From positions 1 to 64,000 of the forward strand of contig JAWPHD010006794.1 of NCBI GenBank assembly GCA_037043455.1: a stretch of DNA of 64,000 nucleotides. Reading direction: 5' to 3'. Source of the DNA: Cyrtodaria siliqua (Eukaryota; Mollusca; Bivalvia; Adapedonta; Hiatellidae). How positions within the stretch are numbered: the first letter of the stretch is position 1; every line of letters starts with the position of its first letter. Shown here one piece after another: positions 23,480 through 35,007 of this stretch. A program made the translations under genes and the position numbers. The notes beneath the pieces are model-generated. The model saw only the letters and a list, made by a program, of their open reading frames with translations. It did no database searches and was not told the origin of the DNA.

Positions 23480-24130
23480 CAGGCGTGGAATAACAAGTAC
23501 CGTATCTTCTGAACTCCCTCAAACATGTCTATAGTTAATATGTAATTGGAGCGTGATGAAAATCATAACACAGTCACTTACAGTTATCCAAAACTAGATA
23601 TAAAAATCGAACAGGCAAAGTAGCATATAAGGACGACAGTCAACCACAAACACGCGAAGCAACACGAACAACTATCTATAAAGATGAATAAAAGGCAAGA
23701 TAAGACATCACAAACACACAAGGGTTAACACCAGGTTCTATGGTGCATCACCCTATTGTCATCCCAATAAACGGGACAGTGTTACTAAATATATCCGCGC
23801 CAAATTATAATCTCTAACAATCAAGGCAGCATTAGGCAATATAAGTAAAACACATACAGTATCATGTATATATATATATAATATAAAAAAAACAGAAGCC
23901 TAGAAATCCACAAAGTACATACTCATTGACTTGTCAGAAGCCAGAACAACAAGAGAACAAACCGTTAAGGGTAAGGCAAGATTTCATTAGAGTACCATAC
24001 AATCAAGTCTGGTAGCAAGCGTATAATAACAATTACTGTTTCTTATGAATTGTCTTAATGTGTCAAGTTTTAGCTCTTTCTATAAGTTATAATTGGAGCG
24101 TGATGCAAATAATAACACAGTAGCTTAATA
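23480..24130. repeat. Direct repeats flanking a PLE-like tail
   Basis: About 100 bp (roughly 23480-23590) is repeated at roughly 24010-24125, sharing 'taattggagcgtgatg' and 'ataacacagt'. The repeats bracket the PLE-like fragment at 23593-23985. They are too long and too diverged for a normal target-site duplication, so a local tandem duplication around the insertion is more likely. Confidence 0.55.
23593..23985 (-). mobile_element. PLE-like element, 3'-tail fragment
   Basis: Begins with the 3' terminus 'tagatataaaaatcgaacag' and runs to 'gccagaacaacaagag'. A microdeletion removes part of the 'gctaccgccttggaacggtc' segment. No coding part. Confidence 0.82.
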
Positions 24131-24389
24131 CTGTTACTCTCTCCAATATTCACTTAGTCCAGTTAAAATGTAGCAGGAATTAGTCCAATGTCTTGCCACA
24201 ATAAACATGCCTTAAGTCGTGCCACATCGTACACGTTAACGTGTTATATATAAGCAATACATCCGCGATTGACATTGACTTTAAGTTATACTATAATAAA
24301 GTTTAAACATTTTATTGTCTTAACTACCATTTAATACTGGTATTCCAATTAGATAAGACATTGATAGGTTAGTTGAGAACTGGTGATTC

Positions 24390-24510
24390 AACAAAACAGA
24401 TCCTTTGAAGCAACAAACACAAACTTAAGAAGAAACTAGCAGACTTGGTTTTATTGAATCTGTTCATGAGGGGTAATATAAGATGCAACACCACTCACGC
24501 CCACGCTCAA
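24390..24510 (+). repeat. ~125-bp dispersed module, diverged copy
   Basis: Aligns with 30790-30900, 48454-48600 and the inverse of 58965-59090. Shared signals are 'cctttgaagcaacaaacac', 'ttgaatctgttcatgag' and a GC-rich 'cacgcccacgctcaag' end. In the 59-kb LINE the same module forms the 5' end. Confidence 0.5.
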
Positions 24511-24879
24511 GTCCACCTTGCCATTTCATCCACCAGTTCATCCGATTCCAAGAACAATATGCTTTCCACTGGGTGAGGTCAGCAGCGGAAAGAAAAATGC
24601 ATGCACAATTCTGCCTTCTCATCAAAGGGAATTGCAATCAAAAGATACCCACGCAGCTGTTTCCAAACCTTGTACCACTCGTTAATAAAGTCATGTTGTA
24701 ATCGTCTTTATTTCCAAAAAGAAACAAAAGCGAGTAACATGTATCCGAACGAATCACCCTCAAATCAAACAATATGCTAGAATGTTTTAATTTAAACGTA
24801 GTTTGCTAAGATGTTTAATGACCCAGACAACGACATATGAAATTAGGACTCGCAGTCGTAGGAACATTTTATTTCATCT

Positions 24880-25075
24880 GTCAACACAAATGTGTTATAA
24901 TTAATAGCCGCGTTTCCTTCGATAATATGTCTGATTGAAGAAGTATTTACTCGTCCAGACAATTAGCGCTGATACACTGCTTCTCGGGTTCTACACAATA
25001 CCTAATTCACCGCTCACCAATAAAACGATTTCTTTAATGGTTCATTACTATATTATCCAAGGTTATCGAGCTCAG
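24880..25075 (+). repeat. Dispersed repeat, paired with 30265-30460
   Basis: Shared stretches include 'tgtctgattg', 'actcgtccagacaatta' and 'cacacaatacctaattcacc', with moderate divergence. No protein similarity is recognised, so this is an unclassified interspersed repeat. Confidence 0.55.
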
Positions 25076-25304
25076 TCGCAGAGAGAAGGGAAGGTTACAA
25101 ATCGAATAGCCTCCGGTTACCGTATTATCTCCGGTAATATGTCTGTCCAACAGCGAGGCCATTACGTGTTCCGAGTATTAACTTCCATACCCCATCTAAC
25201 CCCTTCTCCAAGAAGCGAAAACGGGGTTGGCTGAGGTATGAAAGAAAACCTTAATTTCGGCTTAACAGTTTGCATATTGTGCAATAAGAAAATTTAATAG
25301 TTCA

Positions 25305-25448
25305 TTTTCAACAGGTTATCGCATATTTTCAGTAAAAACGTTTTTAAACGTGTTTTATTGTCGAAATATCCGTAATAAAATCCTGCTTATATAAGCTTTC
25401 GCATCGCTTAATGGAATTAAGGCGGGACCACGTAATGCTATGGAATTA
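25305..25448 (-). repeat. Dispersed repeat, inverted partner of 43003-43142
   Basis: Contains 'gcatcgcttaatggaattaa' and 'gcgggaccacgtaatgc', found inverted at 43009-43060, together with the 'aataaaatcctgcttatata' flank. Class unknown. Confidence 0.6.
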
Positions 25449-25877
25449 AATGTCTTAACATTGGACACACCGAATAATCCGAAAGGTGTGATGAGACACG
25501 AACCAGTGATATCTAGATGTCTTGTGTACATGGTTCTCATCCGACCAACGAAGTTAAACAAAGTAGATTAAGACCTTGGATGGGCAACCCTGGCCTTGAA
25601 TTCACCAACCATTCTTGAGAATATGCTCAGACTTAAGCCCAAGTATGCAAATTTCAATCTCAAATATTTCTGTAAGTTTGAAGCATAAACTTTCATAACA
25701 AACTACTATGTATAGATATGATAATGACTAAGAAATAGCACCTTCATACATTTTGTTTATCTTTGAAGGTCATGGCAATATGTGTGAACGAAATTTGAGT
25801 AGTTGAGCTCAAGTCTAAGAATACTATGAAGAATGATTGGTGAATTCCAGGCCAGGTACTGCATAAATGGTTTCTGT

Positions 25878-25932
25878 GCGTATTGGTGGTTGGCTGTGGT
25901 CCTTAAATTCTATATGTCCTGTTTGACTTACT
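25878..25932 (+). mobile_element. PLE-like 3'-terminal scrap
   Basis: 'gtggttggctgtggtcctta' followed by 'tgtcctgtttgac' matches the last 50 bp of the PLE-like tail in plus orientation. Only the terminus is kept. Confidence 0.5.
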
Positions 25933-25969
25933 TGCATATTTTCTATTTCCACTTTCTTCATTTTATCCC

Positions 25970-26600
25970 CTGATGATGCATGTACATGTAATCTGCAAAT
26001 GCAAGCTAATGTAAAGATAGCCTGTCAACAAGTTCAATGACATACGATAAATGGTATTTGTATTAATGGGATGCGGTAAAATGTGACAAATGGTCCTATA
26101 GAAACCACAGCACCCAAACTCAATAAGGACAATACGCAACACATAAGGTGGTGAAGACATGTTTACAGGCTTGATACGGTCAGTAGGCTAATCGATTTTA
26201 TTTGTACCCAACCTCGCTATTATCCGATCTGCAGTGCCCAAGTTCAAAAGATAGTGTAAATAAAAGTACATTCCATCAAAAGGACATCTCTAGCAATAAC
26301 GTCCACATCCAGAGAAATTAGCAAACGATACATGAATATGCTGTAAATATTTATATATATAATTAGAAACACCTCTACTGACACAATTTGAACTGAAAGA
26401 ATAAAGCAGTTGCAGCCAAAGAGAAAACCCATCTAGGTTACGACAAGGAAACCTGAGGACTTCAGAAGGTGCTTATTTATTATATAGTCCCACGAGGTTG
26501 TCCGTCATAACACAAGAGAAAGATGGTAGAGGAGTCATGAAGCATGAGGTGCGTTTTCAATACTAATAGGTCGTATTTTTTTCTGACGAATTACTTGATT
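25970..26600 (-). mobile_element. PLE-like tail, subfamily C
   Basis: A diverged tail type shared with 35105-35440: 'cctatagaaaccacagc', 'ggtggtgaagac', 'cggtcagtaggc', 'catcaaaagga' and 'ccacatccagagaaa'. Beyond that it keeps the family order with 'gcagccaaagagaaaaccca', and a decayed version of the coding end near 26540-26575. No RT frame. Confidence 0.65.
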
Positions 26601-27075
26601 AATTGTGTAAAATGTCTCGTTACAAACCTCGTTAAGCCCATTGTATAGGCCTTCTTTATTTCCTTCAAACATACAATTAATTTATTAGCTATGGCAAAAC
26701 TTCAACTAATTTTCACATTAAATTCGTTTAAGAAGCCGACGTGTATAAGCTCATAATATGGACGGTACTGGTACTTAGTGTCTGTGTTATCAAGGGTGTT
26801 TTTGGGGTTTGAATTTAGGAGGGTGGTCCGTGGACAAATGAGCGTCGAGCTAGGGTGGTCCGGGGCATTCCTTTCAAACGGAAAGTGTTTGCTTTTCTAC
26901 ATGGCATTTTAATATTCAGAATAGTTTTGTCATTAAATTCAATGATGACCAACGGTGGGTGGACCAGACTCACATCGCTCCTCTAAAATCTGGCAAGAAT
27001 AGGTTAAGATCTACGTTTGTCGGATTTTCCTGGGGTGGGGAACCCGGGTATGCCTGTGACAAAGGTGCTTTCAAT
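26600..27075 (+). repeat. Dispersed repeat, paired with 31300-31745
   Basis: Direct repeat sharing 'gtttgcttttctacatggca', 'aatgatgaacagcgg'-type segments, 'gtcggatt' and 'tcctggggtgg', with a similar 'aatttctcactta' at the end. With the segments at 24.4, 24.9 and 26.0 kb it forms a composite partly repeated at 30.2-31.7 kb. Confidence 0.65.
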
Positions 27076-27654
27076 TTCTCACTTAATTTTTTTATATGGT
27101 AATACTATGTGTTACTTTAATTTCATCAGTAATATTATTAGTAATATTTATAGCATCATTTTTCGAGTATATGCGATTTATACTGCTTCTCGAGGGCCGC
27201 AGGAAATGAATTCATTCTGATGGATGATAACGCTCAACCTCATCAACTGGAACCATATGCAAGTTGTTTTGTCCACCCGTTTAGTTCAACCGCGCAGCTG
27301 ACAAGAGCTTGGAAACATGCTGGTTCAAGAATGGGTAAACATATCACATATCACATATCACATATTCGATACGAATGTCAGAAACTATTTTTAAAGACTT
27401 AACAGCTGATTGACCACTCCTTTTCAACATCCCAATGGTACCCCAAATATCGCACGAAACTGCATTTTGTAGGTAGACATGCACAATTACACAATCAATT
27501 TTTGACAATAAAATAATAGAATTCACATACATTAATCGTAAAACGGAATTAATACTGAGTCCTATGCTGTTGGTAAAACCAGCCGCCATAAAATGTCGAA
27601 TTGAAATTTTCGTGCTTAGCAAACTTTGAGTAGTATTTTATAGGATATTTTCTG

Positions 27655-27885
27655 TTTACCTCGGTTCGGTCTAGTCGTAGAACGTCCGACTCGCATATGG
27701 ACAGTTGTGTGTTCAATCCGTGGCCTGGTCATACTAAAGACTTCATAATAATGGTACTAGTAGCCACATTTCTTGATGTTTCGCATACATGCTAGTTCTA
27801 AGACTGGTCGGCCATGTGTTAGTATAATGAGATATGGTTGGCTATCATGTCCTGCTTTGTCCGCCCGTGTAAAAGTGTATAAAGG
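27655..27885 (+). mobile_element. tRNA-derived SINE
   Basis: The head resembles a tRNA: an A-box-like 'TCGGTCTAGTCGTAGAACG', an anticodon-arm-like 'CCGACTCGCATATGGACAG', and a consensus B box 'GTTCAATCC' at about 27712. The body 'ggcctggtcatactaaagac' to 'gtcggccatgtgttagtata' corresponds to a SINE I recall as widespread in bivalve genomes (recollection, not searched). It is degraded by several substitutions. Confidence 0.78.
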
Positions 27886-27914
27886 TTATGAATATTTTGC
27901 CATTAACCTTACGC

Positions 27915-28042
27915 CTATAAATATAGATATTAAAATCGAACAGGAAAAGTAGCATTCAAGGACGACAGGCAAACACAAACACACACAGAAACAAAAAACA
28001 ACGTTAAGATGAATAAAAGGCCAAATAAGACATCACATGTAA
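27915..28042 (-). mobile_element. PLE-like 3'-terminal fragment
   Basis: Terminus 'tatagatattaaaatcgaac' followed by about 110 bp of the tail, up to 'aagacatcac'. One of the shortest truncated insertions in the window. Confidence 0.82.
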
Positions 28043-28429
28043 GTTTTTCTGTCATCTTTGAATGTCATTTAAAATAAACTCGATAAATCAAAAAGGTGGT
28101 TGCCAATGAGAGTTTATTATTACATTGTAAATAACGACAGTTTATTTAAGCCTAAATAGACATGGCACAGATAAACAGAAAGGTTTCAGGGAAATTCATT
28201 TTATTTTAATGTTTATTTTCGCAAAATATATCAGAAATAAATACGCGAACTTGCTTTGATACATATTTTTGTCCAAATCTCCGTTCTATATGAAATAATT
28301 ACCAGTGATATGTATGTACAATGTGTGACACTTTATTTTGATAAATAGTCGTTTTTACATTGAAGAAATAATCAAGAACAGAATAATATATCATTTTGTA
28401 AGCGTAAGAATGTCCCAATCGCTGCATAC

Positions 28430-28850
28430 AAGGGAGATTTTTTAGTGTCACTTAATCTAAGACGTCCTCCTACCGTTGCATGCAATGGAGATTGTTTAGT
28501 GTCACTTAATCTAAGACGTCCTACTGTTGCATGCAATGGAGATTCTTTAGTGTCACTTAATCTAAGACGTCCTACCGTTGCATGCAAGGGAGATTGTTTA
28601 GTGCGTTGCATTGCATGCAAGGAAGATTGTTTAGAGTCTCTTAATCTAAGACGTCCTACTGTTGCATGCAATGGAGAGTGTTTAGTGTCACTTAATCTAA
28701 GAGGTCCTACTGTTGCATGCAAGGGAGATTGTTTAGTGCGTTGCATGCAAGGGAGATTGTTTAGAGTCACTTAATCTACGACTTCCTACCGTTGCATGCA
28801 ACGGTAATTGTTTAGTGTCACTTAATCTAAGACGTCCTACCGTCCTTTAT
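28430..28850 (+). repeat. 51-bp minisatellite
   Basis: About eight units of 51 bp built on 'cttaatctaagacgtcctac', 'cgttgcatgcaagggagatt' and 'gtttagtgtca'. Two shortened units contain only the 'gcatgcaagggagattgttt' part. Because 51 is divisible by three, open frames with 17-residue periodicity exist on both strands; they are not evidence of a gene. Confidence 0.92.
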
Positions 28851-29253
28851 GACAATACATAACGTGGACAGCGGTACCATTAGAACAGACACATGATGCA
28901 CACTTGTGATAAGCATACTTTAGAATGGATCCCAGCTACGTGGTTATTGTTTTATTTATGTTGTGTTGCATTAGAGATAATATTTTGTTATCTGTCTCTT
29001 GAGTAGATATATCTAAGGTCAATAATTAAAAGATAAGACTCATAAGAAGAACATTTGTGGTCCGATTTAGCACATTAAATGTGAAGGACATGATGATAGC
29101 CTGTGCCATTATGACTAACTTCATCGGAGAGACGGAAAGAACATTAAACTATAAATTTATGGAATACAAGAAACCGGTTCCAGCATGTCTGGTGTTTCAC
29201 GTCATGTTCATTCTGGCAGCACTGCATATGCTGTCTCTCTGGAACCATCTTGG
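28851..29253. other. No gene recognised
   Basis: The frame at 29057-29263 (68 codons) shows no recognised motif and runs into the SINE-like repeat, so it is not called. Confidence 0.4.
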
Positions 29254-29540
29254 TTTGAATTGAACTGAATCGGGATTTTAAGGCGCACAAACACATGAAA
29301 GGTTATATGGCGCCTAACAGGAATGAACATGACAGGCTTATCCTCCATGTACATCGAGATAAAATATGGAGAACGGGCCTATTACCTTTTCACTCTGAAC
29401 TGCAGAGTTGCTGCAAATTCTATTGTAGACTCTCCATTTACGCTGGAACCAAATTTAGGGCCGGATGCCATTACAACCTGTCGCCTATATATACTGAACC
29501 AAACCGCTAAAGCATCAGTAGACAATACCACCGTTGGAGA
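29254..29540 (-). mobile_element. SINE-like repeat (minus strand)
   Basis: Third copy of the family at 7.2 and 16.0 kb, the best preserved. On the plus strand it starts with the tail complement 'ttgaattgaactgaatcggg', then 'aggttatatggcgcctaaca' and 'atcgagataaaatatggaga'. The upstream end in its own orientation is unclear, near 29540. Confidence 0.65.
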
Positions 29541-30264
29541 CAGGTGATTTGAACGATTTTTTTTAACTTGCAGTCGTTATTCACAAGATATTTGTCTCGT
29601 TACTGAATGAAATCTGATGTATTGTTTCTTTATTATTGAGATATTAAAGGTATTGGTGCGTTAGCTGTTTGGTTCAGTATATATACGGAGAAATATTTGC
29701 GATCAACCAAGGACAGACAACCTTCGGACGAACTACGGCAGGTCGCCTAGCTATGATGACAGACACATAAATCAATCGTATGCATTCACTTCCTAAAAAG
29801 GATAGCTGCAACACACGCTGATATACTGTATCTCTACGTCATAACACACTCATCTGGAGGCGCAATAAACATATACACGCATACATACAATTTTAGCTCA
29901 TATGAGTGGGATCACATGTAAGCATTCAACCACATACAGCTATATTAAGACAGTGACAACGAAAGGTGCCATATATATATATATGATCATATATAATTAA
30001 ACTCACCAGGTTATTGGGACCCTATATATATATACATATGATCAGATAACTTCAGTTTATGGACATTTTGTTTTTTATTGTGTCCGACCCATTATACCTG
30101 TTTCAGGATAATACGTCCATTGTAACTAGCATAATGAGCCTCATTAACTGCACTAACATTGAAAAACGTTATTGGGTCTATTTTTGATCCAATATCCTTA
30201 TTTTGGCCCAATACTCGTAAAATGTTCATGAACTAATAACTCTCTTTCACATGAACATATTATT

Positions 30265-30900
30265 TTATCTGTCAACGTAAGTACCCATGTGTTATAATTA
30301 ATAGCTGCGTATCCTTCGATGATTTGTCTGATTGGAGAATTATTTGCTCGTCTAGACAACTTGATTAGTGCGTTATATAGACTTACCGGGTCCACACAAT
30401 ACCTAATTCACCGCTCTTGAACCGCTAATTAACACATTATCCAAGGTTTTTAGAGCGAGTACACAAGAGAGAGGTGAAATATATGAAGGAATCCGGGAAT
30501 AGTGCTTGAATGAACTCCTATGGGTCCTAAAATTGCGCGGAGTTTGATTCCGATATATAGGACTGTCCCGGTTATATCCCAATCCTATAGACGAGGATGT
30601 TAATGTAAATGATTTGGACCATGGACACACCGAAGGAAAAAGTCAGTCACACCAGTGAGACTCAAACTCAGCGTCCTTCCAATGAGTCACGCGGGCTCCT
30701 ATTCATACAGATCTAAAAAAAAACTAGAAAGTATGTATAAGTTTACGGTATCGTCCGATCAGCTAAGCTAACGAAGAGTTAATAAATGCTGAAAAGGGGA
30801 TCCCTTTGAAGCAACAAACACAAACAAACGAAGTAGCAGATTCAGTTTCAATTTAAAGTGCGACACCTCCCATGCCTTCTAGCACCGGCTTAAGCGATAT
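30265..30900 (+). repeat. Composite repeat partner of 24.4-25.1 kb
   Basis: 30265-30460 pairs with 24880-25075. 30790-30900 is another copy of the ~125-bp module ('ccctttgaagcaacaaacac', 'gccttctagcaccggcttaa'). The order of the two is reversed relative to the 24-25 kb region, so these are independent or rearranged insertions. Confidence 0.55.
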
Positions 30901-31253
30901 TTACTTTAAAGCCACAAATATTGGGCTTGCTGATCCAAAAGGACCAGTAAGTAATAACACTACCGATTTGTAGTCGGGGTGACTTTTGACGGCCGCCAAT
31001 CTTGGATGAGTAACCACCTCCGAACCCCTGGTGACGCGTAATTTTCTTCTTTTCTGATTCTTTTGATGCAAGTACACTGAAATAATGTTAACCCTTGACC
31101 CACTAAGAACGACTATATAGCATTTGCGTCCATTGTAAACCCAGATCAGCCTGCGAGTAACTCGCTTTGTCACATAAATGGAATGGTCTTAATTCAAAGA
31201 AAGAACATTTCATAATAAAGATGTAACGGGTTAAGGGTTAAGCTGTTTTGATG

Positions 31254-31745
31254 TCCAAGGGCATACGATAACTTATATTTGTATTAATGGCATGCGATAA
31301 CAAAGTAAAGTCTCGTCACAAATCTCGTTAAACTCAATACATACGTCTTCTTTTCTTCATTTCAACAGACCAACAATTAATGTTCACTTATTTCATGAAG
31401 GCAATATTTTTAAGTCCTAATTGTACGGTAATTATTGTCTTGCATATCAGTCGCGTATCAAGGATTTGAGATTTATGAAGGTGGTACGTCAGGCTAGTGT
31501 AGTCCGGTACACGACTCTCCCACGAAATTGTTTGCTTTTCTACATGGCATTTTGGTTAATTCTGTTACTTATTCAGTGTAGGTTGGTCGTTAAATCCAAT
31601 GATGAACAGCGGTAGACCCAGCGCGCAACGCTCCCTTATGAAGGCCCCTATAATCCAGTAAGTATAAGTTAAAACCTTCGTCGGATTGTTTTGGGGTGGA
31701 ACATGAGTATTCCTGTGACTAAGGTATATTTCATTTCTCACTTAT
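31254..31745 (+). repeat. Dispersed repeat, partner of 26035-26085 and 26600-27075
   Basis: Starts with 'catacgataacttatatttg' (compare 'catacgataaatggtatttg' at 26040) and continues through the 'gtttgcttttctacatggca' block to 'cctgtgactaagg'. Confidence 0.6.
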
Positions 31746-31774
31746 GTCTATGACTAAGGTAAATTTAATTTCTT

Positions 31775-31995
31775 GCTTATGCTGTCGTTAGTTTATGTTC
31801 GATTCCCGGCCGCAGCTGATTTACCGACTGGTGTTCGGTGCTGGGTGATTACATAATGTGGCACTTTTTCCAGCAGTACTAGCCTAGACTGCCGGGAAGG
31901 TAAAAATACACCTGCCGTGGGCTCGACTGGAAATAAGTTGGTCTATCCATTCCAGGTGGGGACTTTCTTCGACAACCAACGTTAAATAATTGTTG
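31775..31995 (+). mobile_element. SINE-like element with B box, 5'-degraded
   Basis: A consensus-like B box 'GTTCGATTCC' at 31798-31807 is followed by 'cggccgcagctgatttaccg', and the copy ends near 'caaccaacgttaaata' with a (gtt)n run. The A box is not evident. The organisation fits a tRNA-derived SINE. Confidence 0.6.
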
Positions 31996-33744
31996 TTGTT
32001 TTTTGCCTATACTTCTATTGCATCCTATTATAGAACTATGTCATATATTCGATGTATGGCATTGTATTATATCCCATATATTCTGATATATTTATAACGG
32101 GCGTAACAATAGCATACTTAAGAAGCTGCTCCACAGCCATTGTCTATGCCAGTTCTTTGAACATTTCAATTTCGTTTCCATTAATATATTTATTGCCTTG
32201 GATACGTCCCCACTAAAGCATTTTTGCCTATAAATCCTTGCCTATTACTTTGTTGTACTGGGGAATAACATCAATTTCGTAAATGTGTTTTACTAACCGA
32301 CAAAAGATTTGTTCAGTAACGTTATGTGACAGTTTTGCAATAATACCGGAAATAAGGACGGCTTAGTCACTGTCCATTTCTTGTCAATAATCCATATAAA
32401 ACACACAATTTAGCAATGCCATCTTTTTTTCAAAGTATTTTAAGAACCCATCAAAAAGCATACGAATTAATAAAAGTATATATGTATAATACAATGTTAT
32501 TCATCGGATATATGGCAATAATTACATAATAGAATGCAATTAAACATGTATTAATTAACGAAACCATTTATATAGGACATGTTCTGTTTTCCACAGCCGC
32601 TATATAAGACAATACATTTGACGGATCTTCTCAATCCAATCTAGTAGCACGAAATGACAGCGATCCAGATTGTATGAAACTGTTTCAAACACTGAAATCG
32701 CGTGTCCTCACAAATGTATAGTTTGTTTCGTAGTTAGTGCAAAGTGAATATAGTTCTGTAAGAAGAAATCCACCAACTTACATATTGAGCCTGAATCCAC
32801 ATAGAACTTAGCTTAATGTCAGTTCTATTTCATTTTCGTTTCCTGAGGCACTTATACACGAATATAATCTAATTCACAAAATTGCATATGATGCAATTTG
32901 TCCATCAGTTAGACGGTTAAAACGTCCTGAAGGTGATAATTTTAATTCTCCATCATTTCTAACAGCAGTTGGTATTTGCAAAATCAAAATCGACCGAGTC
33001 TGCTAAAGATGAAAAATGAATGAACTAGAGTCTAACTAAAGCAAACAATAGCCAATTTATTCAATCAAATACCACAACGCTGCTGTTTCTGCTCAAATTT
33101 GGATGGTTCTTGAAGTTGTTCAACCTGTCATTGCTATACACAGTATGCAGTTTAATAAAAGTCGGATTAACACCAAGCATAGTATAGCATTTTAAATAAT
33201 GCAAGGGCCATAACACTGTAATTTGTCGAACGAGTTTTCATTAACTGAGGAAGATTAAATTAAAATATTGTTTTAAAAACATGGAGAGGGAGAGGCGGGA
33301 GTCAGGATGGGTTTTATATATGACTGGTGTTCAACATTTATCATAACTTGTGTCATGATATTAAACATTTGATCACATTTGGTTTTAAATCGAGTGAAGA
33401 ATAAAGACACTAGAGTGTTAACAAAGCAACATGTATCAGGTGGTTTGACACGTTAAAGTGTCATAACATTGATGTTTCTAGTCCGATAAGGCTTGTTAGA
33501 TTTTCAAAATGTCCAATTTTCTTCTATGACGGAGATAACTAATTAGGGGTGGAGAGGAAATCATAATACGGTTGGTTTTCTGTTTGAGCATGTTGGTGAT
33601 ATTAAAGCTAAGAACATAGAGTCTTAACAGCTACATATAGGATGTTTAATTCGATCAAACAGTGCTACATAGTAATGCCAACTCTTCATCTGTCCTTTAA
33701 TTGTTAAGCCGAGTGAGAGTAAGGTTTTAAAAATACATATAAAC
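31996..33744. other. AT-rich sequence, nothing recognised
   Basis: 1.7 kb without recognised coding or repeat families. It is one of the few long stretches without a visible element and could be intron or intergenic host DNA. Confidence 0.4.
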
Positions 33745-34016
33745 GTTTATTTAATTCCAAAAAGCAAATCTTATGTTTAAAACAGTTAATGACCAGGCTC
33801 CTGCTTATCTTAAAATTACGTTTACTCTTACTTCAAATGTACATATGCGAAATACAAGATCATCCTCAAATCTACAACTATATTCCGCCATACCGAATAG
33901 TTAGTTTTTCAGAAAAATCGTTTGCCTATTCAGGCTCTAAAGTGTGGAACTCACTTCATCACAATATACATAATGCCCAATATGTTAATCATTTCAAAAC
34001 ATTTACAGTTGATTAA
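33745..34016 (+). pseudogene. LINE ORF2 C-terminal fragment (CR1/L2-type)
   Basis: Read across a frameshift, the sequence encodes 'MFKTVNDQAPAYLKITFT', 'NVHMRNTRSSSNLQLY', then 'FAYSGSKVWNSLHHNI' and a stop at about 34016. The NxxAPxYL and FxYSGxxxWNSLP signatures are typical of the extreme C-terminus of CR1/L2-like LINE proteins. The 3' UTR resumes at about 34556 after a PLE-like insertion. Confidence 0.8.
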
Positions 34017-34017
34017 C

Positions 34018-34553
34018 CAAACCATATAATAATGACTAAAGAAATATAAAACGATCGGACAGGTTAAGTAGCATTCAGGGAGGACCGTCAACCATAAAAT
34101 ACAGAAATAAACACGCAAACAGATAAACAAGAAGGCAAAAGCAATAATAAATGCAAACGACATCACAAACACAAAAGGGTTGACAATAGAGCTACCGCCT
34201 TGGAACGGTCAGTGGCAAAATAGGACACTGGGGGTTTAGACCGGTTCTAGGGTGCACCAAACCTCACACTTACCCTACTGTCATCCCATTAAAACAGGAC
34301 AGTGTAAATAAAGAAATCCCCGCCATGATCTAATCTCTCTAACTAACAAGGTAGCATCTCTAACTAGCAAGGCAGCATCAATAGGCAATATAAGTAAAAC
34401 ACAAATATGCTCGTGTAAATATAATACAAAACAAAATAGCCTAAAAAGCCACAATGAAGGTACTCAATGACTTGGCAGAAGCCAGAGCAGTAAGAGAATA
34501 AACCATTAAGGGCACGACAAGAAAGATCATAGACAAACATCAAACAGTCTTGC
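34018..34553 (-). mobile_element. PLE-like tail, subfamily B
   Basis: Terminus 'aaagaaatataaaacgatcg' at the low end and subfamily-B signature 'gcaaacgacatcacaaacac'. It reaches 'aagggcacgacaagaaagat' and 'acaaacatcaaac', short of the coding end. It lies between the stop codon and the 3' UTR of the surrounding LINE fragment. Confidence 0.85.
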
Positions 34554-34555
34554 AA

Positions 34556-34733
34556 CTCAGTTTTGGACATATTTCCGTTACTTTATGCATGATTATACTA
34601 CAATTCATTTTAAATGTATATCACATATCTTTGTAAATAATGTATATTATATATTGTTGAAGGCCTCATGGATGATTGACTAGTTTCAAATGAGTTCTCT
34701 CGTTAAATAAAGTCTTTATTATTATTATTATTA

Positions 34734-34772
<39 letters not shown>
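34556..34772 (+). mobile_element. LINE 3' UTR with (ATT)n end
   Basis: Continues the LINE fragment of 33745-34016. 'gttgaaggcctcatgg', then 'ttaaataaagtctttatt', then a perfect-looking (ATT)n run at 34719-34770. LINEs of the CR1/L2/RTE groups often end in short simple repeats, which supports this as the true 3' end. Confidence 0.75.
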
Positions 34773-34774
<2 letters not shown>

Positions 34775-35007
34775 CGTTTCAAGTTGATAAATAATTTACT
34801 TAGAACTACTGTCGAGTACGCCATCTAGCTTCTAGCTTCTGTATAAACGGGTAGTGTAAATTTTGTATATATGTATACGGGTAGTGGAGTGATGATTATC
34901 TCTACGGCTAATATAAGTTATATAAGTGTATATATATGTGGGAAGTGTACGTTGTGTTTATCTATGCGAGTTATGCAAGTTGTGGTTATCTATGCGGGGT
35001 AGGAAAC

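Noticed and set aside
24483..24701. 72-codon ORF on the plus strand
   Set aside because: It starts inside the dispersed ~125-bp module and has no recognisable domain.
28372..28774. 132- and 109-codon ORFs over the minisatellite
   Set aside because: Both strands are open at once because the unit length is a multiple of three.
28430..28850. CRISPR-like regular repeats
   Set aside because: Units are contiguous tandem repeats without unique spacers, in a eukaryotic repeat landscape.
30901..31173. 90-codon ORF on the minus strand
   Set aside because: The composition looks protein-like, but I recognise no motif and found no second copy or gene context.
34719..34772. (ATT)n as an independent microsatellite
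   Set aside because: It directly follows a LINE 3' UTR and is better explained as the LINE's 3' simple-repeat end.
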